Shown piece by piece: positions 61,730 to 64,000 of a DNA stretch of 64,000 nucleotides. The notes beneath the pieces are model-generated. The model was not told the origin of the DNA and did no database searches. It saw only the letters and a list, made by a program, of their open reading frames with translations. Made by a program: the position numbers and the translations under genes. Location of the stretch: positions 1 through 64,000 of the forward strand of contig NZ_LBJC01000027.1 in the NCBI RefSeq assembly GCF_004114535.1. Reading direction: 5' to 3'. Position 1 is the stretch's first letter, and each line of letters begins with the position of its first letter. The stretch is from Bradyrhizobium nanningense. Its GTDB lineage: Bacteria > Pseudomonadota > Alphaproteobacteria > Rhizobiales > Xanthobacteraceae.

Positions 61730-62120
61730 CCCTTGTCGGAAGCCCCTATAAAAATAGGAAAAAGCTACTTGACGGAGAAGTCGTGTGGTCCTGGCCGTCG
61801 TTGCTACGGTCAAGCCTTGCGAAGATGCGAGCGAGCCCAACCGGGCGGACTGCATCATCCAATTCGCGGGGCGAGGGAGGCCAGAAGGAAAGTTCGGCTC
61901 CCGGGAGATCACGGCATAAGCCGTCCGACCATCGCGCAGGGAAGGCCGAGTGATCGGCACCACCTGTATGCTGCTGTGCGGTTCTTCCTGCGTGTGCATT
62001 TTCGCGCAGCGGACCGCGGGTGCGAGCTGGCACCCGGCCTTCCCTGCGCCTTCTTGGCTTTGAGAGGGTGGAGACCCAAGCAAAGCTCGGGCGAAACGCG
62101 CCGCGAGGCCGAAGAGGCAT
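61730..62120. repeat. Dispersed intergenic repeat of Bradyrhizobium type
   Basis: The stretch with GAGCCCAACCGGGCGGACTG, then GATCACGGCATAAGCCGTCC, GGTGCGAGCTGGCACCCGGC and the AGAGGGTGGAGACCCAAGC end is recalled as a frequent non-coding repeat in Bradyrhizobium genomes, where it gives rise to spurious gene calls. Only one copy is in this window, so this rests on memory. Confidence 0.45.
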
Positions 62121-62154
62121 GTCTGCGATAGAAGCGTGGCAAAACCCCTATGAC

Positions 62155-62299
62155 CGTCACCCTGAGGTGCGCGCTCTGCGGCGCATCGCGCCGCGGAGCA
62201 AGCCTCGAAGGGCGACGGCCCGGCTGTATCGCGGCCGTCCATCCTTCGAGGCTCCGCTCACGATGCTTCGCATCGCAAGCCTCGCACCTCAGGATGACG
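62155..62299. repeat. 145-bp palindromic repeat element
   Basis: CGTCACCCTGAGGTGCG (62155-62171) and CGCACCTCAGGATGACG (62283-62299) pair in 16 of 17 positions; inside, AGCCTCGAAGG and CCTTCGAGGCT pair again. The CTTCGAGGCT core is typical of REP-like elements of Bradyrhizobium and relatives. Confidence 0.7.
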
Positions 62300-62369
62300 G
62301 AATTGAAAGTCTCGTCGTTGCGCTCGCAGTGGAGGCGGTATGCACCACACTCTCCACTCGTGCCTCGGA

Positions 62370-62510
62370 CGCAGCGCAGCGTTCCCGGCGATGCGAAGCA
62401 TCGTCCGGGTGGACGGTGCGCTGCAGAGCCGGGGCCCATCCATCCGCATTGTGCCGTGTCGCCCCGGCTCTGCGCCGCAACGCTCAACGCGTTGCGGCTT
62501 GTCCGGGATA
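62370..62510. repeat. Probable second dispersed repeat
   Basis: Contains GCGCTGCAGAGCCGGGGCCC and CCCCGGCTCTGCGCCGCAAC, so CCGGGGC/GCCCCGG arms form an inverted repeat; recalled as a common intergenic element. No gene in it. Confidence 0.4.
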
Positions 62511-62520
62511 CGAGTCAGAC

Positions 62521-62889
62521 TCACCACGCAATCGGAATCCGCTGCGCAAATCCGCCCAGATCGGAGTCGGGGCTGAGCGGCTGCCGGTCGAGCGGCCGGT
62601 TGTTGTTGCTGCGTGCGAAGGAGGCGCCGGGCGGGAAGGCATAGTCGGTGAACTTGCGCTCGCCGGGGAGCACCTCGGTCCCGCCGTCAAGCCACGATCG
62701 CCTGCTGACATAGATGCGCGTACGCGGACCGGATTGATAGGAACGATTGGGGCCGCGCGGGCCGTACTCGTAAACCGCGTCCTGGGCCGCTCGCGGCGGC
62801 TCGCGCCTGCCGGCGGTGGCGGGATGAGCGGCGAAGGTCGAGGCGAGGAGGGCGACCAGCACCGCTCGGGTCGTGACAAGCGCGTTCAT
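62521..62889 (-). CDS. Small secreted protein, 122 aa
   Basis: Start at 62889 (MNALVTTRAVLVALLASTFA), signal peptide to about ATAG, then YEYGPRGPNRSYQSGPRTRI and a Pro/Arg/Ser-rich, probably disordered part ending FAQRIPIAW. Other in-frame starts upstream have no coding character. Function unknown; periplasmic or exported. Confidence 0.6.
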   Translation of the reverse strand: MNALVTTRAVLVALLASTFAAHPATAGRREPPRAAQDAVYEYGPRGPNRSYQSGPRTRIYVSRRSWLDGGTEVLPGERKFTDYAFPPGASFARSNNNRPLDRQPLSPDSDLGGFAQRIPIAW

Positions 62890-63187
62890 CGGACAACATC
62901 CTGTGCGAGTTCCTGATGCGGCCGCCTCTCGCACCAGCTTAAGAACCTGTAAAGAATCCCGGCGTTGCGCGATGTTGCTGAACCTCCGCTTGGGCAAGTG
63001 CCGGCGCGGCAGCTTCGAGGCGGCTCGGTCGCTGCTCACAATGCGTGCGGTCATTGCGGGCCGAGGCGCACGCGCTGCCGATCGACCAATCAAATTCAAC
63101 GACCGGAAACAATACAGCAATCTCCAGGCCACACCGCGGCCACAGCCGTCTCGTTTCAGAGCAGGCGAGGTATCGTTGAGGTGTGGA

Positions 63188-64000
63188 ATGTCGTTTTTGC
63201 GGGCCTGGCTGATCGCCGTGGCGATGAGTGCTGTATCGATTGCAAGCTCACTTCCGCTTGGGCTGTGGCCGCTGCCGGCAGCCGCGCAGGCGACGCAGAC
63301 GATCGTGGTCGAAGGCAATCGCCGCGTGGAGGCCGAGACGGTCCGCTCCTATTTCAAGCCCGGCCCGGGCGGGCGTCTCGATCAATCCGCCGTCGATGAC
63401 GGGCTCAAGGCGCTGATCGCGACCGGCCTGTTCCAGGACGTGAAGATCAATCAGGCCGGCGGCCGCATCGTGGTGTCGGTGGTCGAGAATGCCGTGATCG
63501 GCCGTATCGCCTTCGAGGGCAACAAGAAGATCAAGGACGAGCAGCTCTCGGGGGAAATCCAGTCCAAGCCGCGCGGATCCTTCTCGCGGGCGCTGGTGCA
63601 GTCCGACACGCTGCGCATCGCCGAGATCTACCGGCGCTCCGGCCGTTACGACGTCCGCGTCACGCCCGAGATCATCGAACAGCCGAACAACCGCGTCGAT
63701 CTCATCTTCACGGTCGAGGAGGGTGCCAAGACCTCGGTCAAGTCGGTCGAGTTCGTCGGCAACAGCGCCTTCTCGGCCTCGCGCCTGCGCGACATCATCA
63801 AGACGCATGAGAGCAACCTGCTCAGCTTCCTCGGCAGCAACGACATCTACGATCCCGATCGCGTCGAGGCCGACCGCGACCTGATCCGCCGCTTCTACCT
63901 CAAGAACGGTTACGCCGACGTCCAGGTCGTGGCCGCGCTCACCGAATACGATCCGGAGAAGAAGGGCTTTCTGGTGACCTTCAAGATCGAGGAAGGCGCT
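63188..64000 (+). CDS. bamA: Outer membrane protein assembly factor BamA (5' part)
   Basis: ATG 63188 after GGTGTGGA. Signal peptide MSFLRAWLIAVAMSAVSIAS ... AAAQ, then POTRA domains: TIVVEGNRRVEAETVRSYF, GRIAFEGNKKIKDEQLSGEI, VKSVEFVGNSAFSASRLRDI. The gene runs off the right edge after about 271 codons; the rest of the POTRA domains and the barrel are outside. BamA folds beta-barrel proteins into the outer membrane. The usual upstream neighbour rseP is not here. Confidence 0.93.
   Translation, partial: MSFLRAWLIAVAMSAVSIASSLPLGLWPLPAAAQATQTIVVEGNRRVEAETVRSYFKPGPGGRLDQSAVDDGLKALIATGLFQDVKINQAGGRIVVSVVENAVIGRIAFEGNKKIKDEQLSGEIQSKPRGSFSRALVQSDTLRIAEIYRRSGRYDVRVTPEIIEQPNNRVDLIFTVEEGAKTSVKSVEFVGNSAFSASRLRDIIKTHESNLLSFLGSNDIYDPDRVEADRDLIRRFYLKNGYADVQVVAALTEYDPEKKGFLVTFKIEEGA

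Noticed and set aside
62020..62916. 298-codon plus-strand frame over the repeats
   Set aside because: It runs through three non-coding repeat elements and antisense to the secreted-protein gene.
1..64000. CRISPR array, rRNA operon, complete insertion sequence or prophage
   Set aside because: No regularly spaced short repeats, rRNA sequence, full transposase or phage structural gene was found on either strand.

Overview
The window looks like accessory chromosome of a high-GC alphaproteobacterium of the Bradyrhizobium/Nitrobacteraceae type. This is an inference from the bamA fragment at the right edge, the many very short proteins of a style common in that family, the Ku plus mini-ligase set, solo ABC_sub_bind and TctC receptors, and dispersed palindromic repeats. 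No rRNA, intact tRNA, CRISPR array or complete insertion sequence was seen.

Layout. 0-7.5 kb: three solo ABC substrate-binding proteins around a secreted phytochelatin-synthase-like peptidase, partly bracketed by a perfect 97-bp direct repeat, then an IclR regulator facing a tctC-metallohydrolase operon across two tandem palindromes. 7.6-20.4 kb: a gene-poor stretch of tiny genes and relics, including a truncated H-NS-like protein, two copies of a 28-residue membrane peptide, a ParB-like fragment abutting an IS110-type transposase tail, a mini ATP-dependent ligase overlapping two small genes, and a broken SARP/TPR-type regulator lying between two copies of a 32-bp inverted repeat. 20.8-25 kb: Ku with zinc-ribbon and hypothetical neighbours, a frameshifted SRAP (YedK/HMCES-like) gene and the stub of dinB.

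25.5-30.7 kb: a LysR regulator facing a DUF485 - acetate-type symporter - L-2-haloacid dehalogenase - PanE-like reductase - DUF2798 operon, probably for (halo)carboxylate use. 31-41.4 kb: a redox/electrophile-stress region with two AhpD-like proteins plus a decayed third, two AraC regulators, an RclC-like membrane protein, a large porin, an Old Yellow Enzyme, a peroxiredoxin, an SPW protein and an SDR. 41.8-49.8 kb: a LysR gene whose upstream half-sites resemble palindromes in front of the SDR and of a divergent alpha/beta-hydrolase (haloalkane-dehalogenase-like) / NmrA pair, a patatin-like lipase, a decayed FAD monooxygenase, a tRNA relic and small secreted proteins.

50.7-59.8 kb is the most interesting part: a very large STAND-type P-loop ATPase whose N-terminus is a PD-(D/E)xK/Cap4-like nuclease encoded in another frame (single-base frameshift or two overlapping genes). 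It resembles Avs-type antiphage proteins and is followed leftwards-to-right by a run of overlapping genes of unknown function that includes a SEC-C protein with a nuclease-like N-terminus. 60-63.2 kb holds three more frameshifted hypothetical genes, dispersed repeats and a small secreted protein; bamA then runs off the window. The number of apparent single-base frameshifts is high and sits mainly in accessory genes, so gene decay and sequencing indels both need to be kept in mind.
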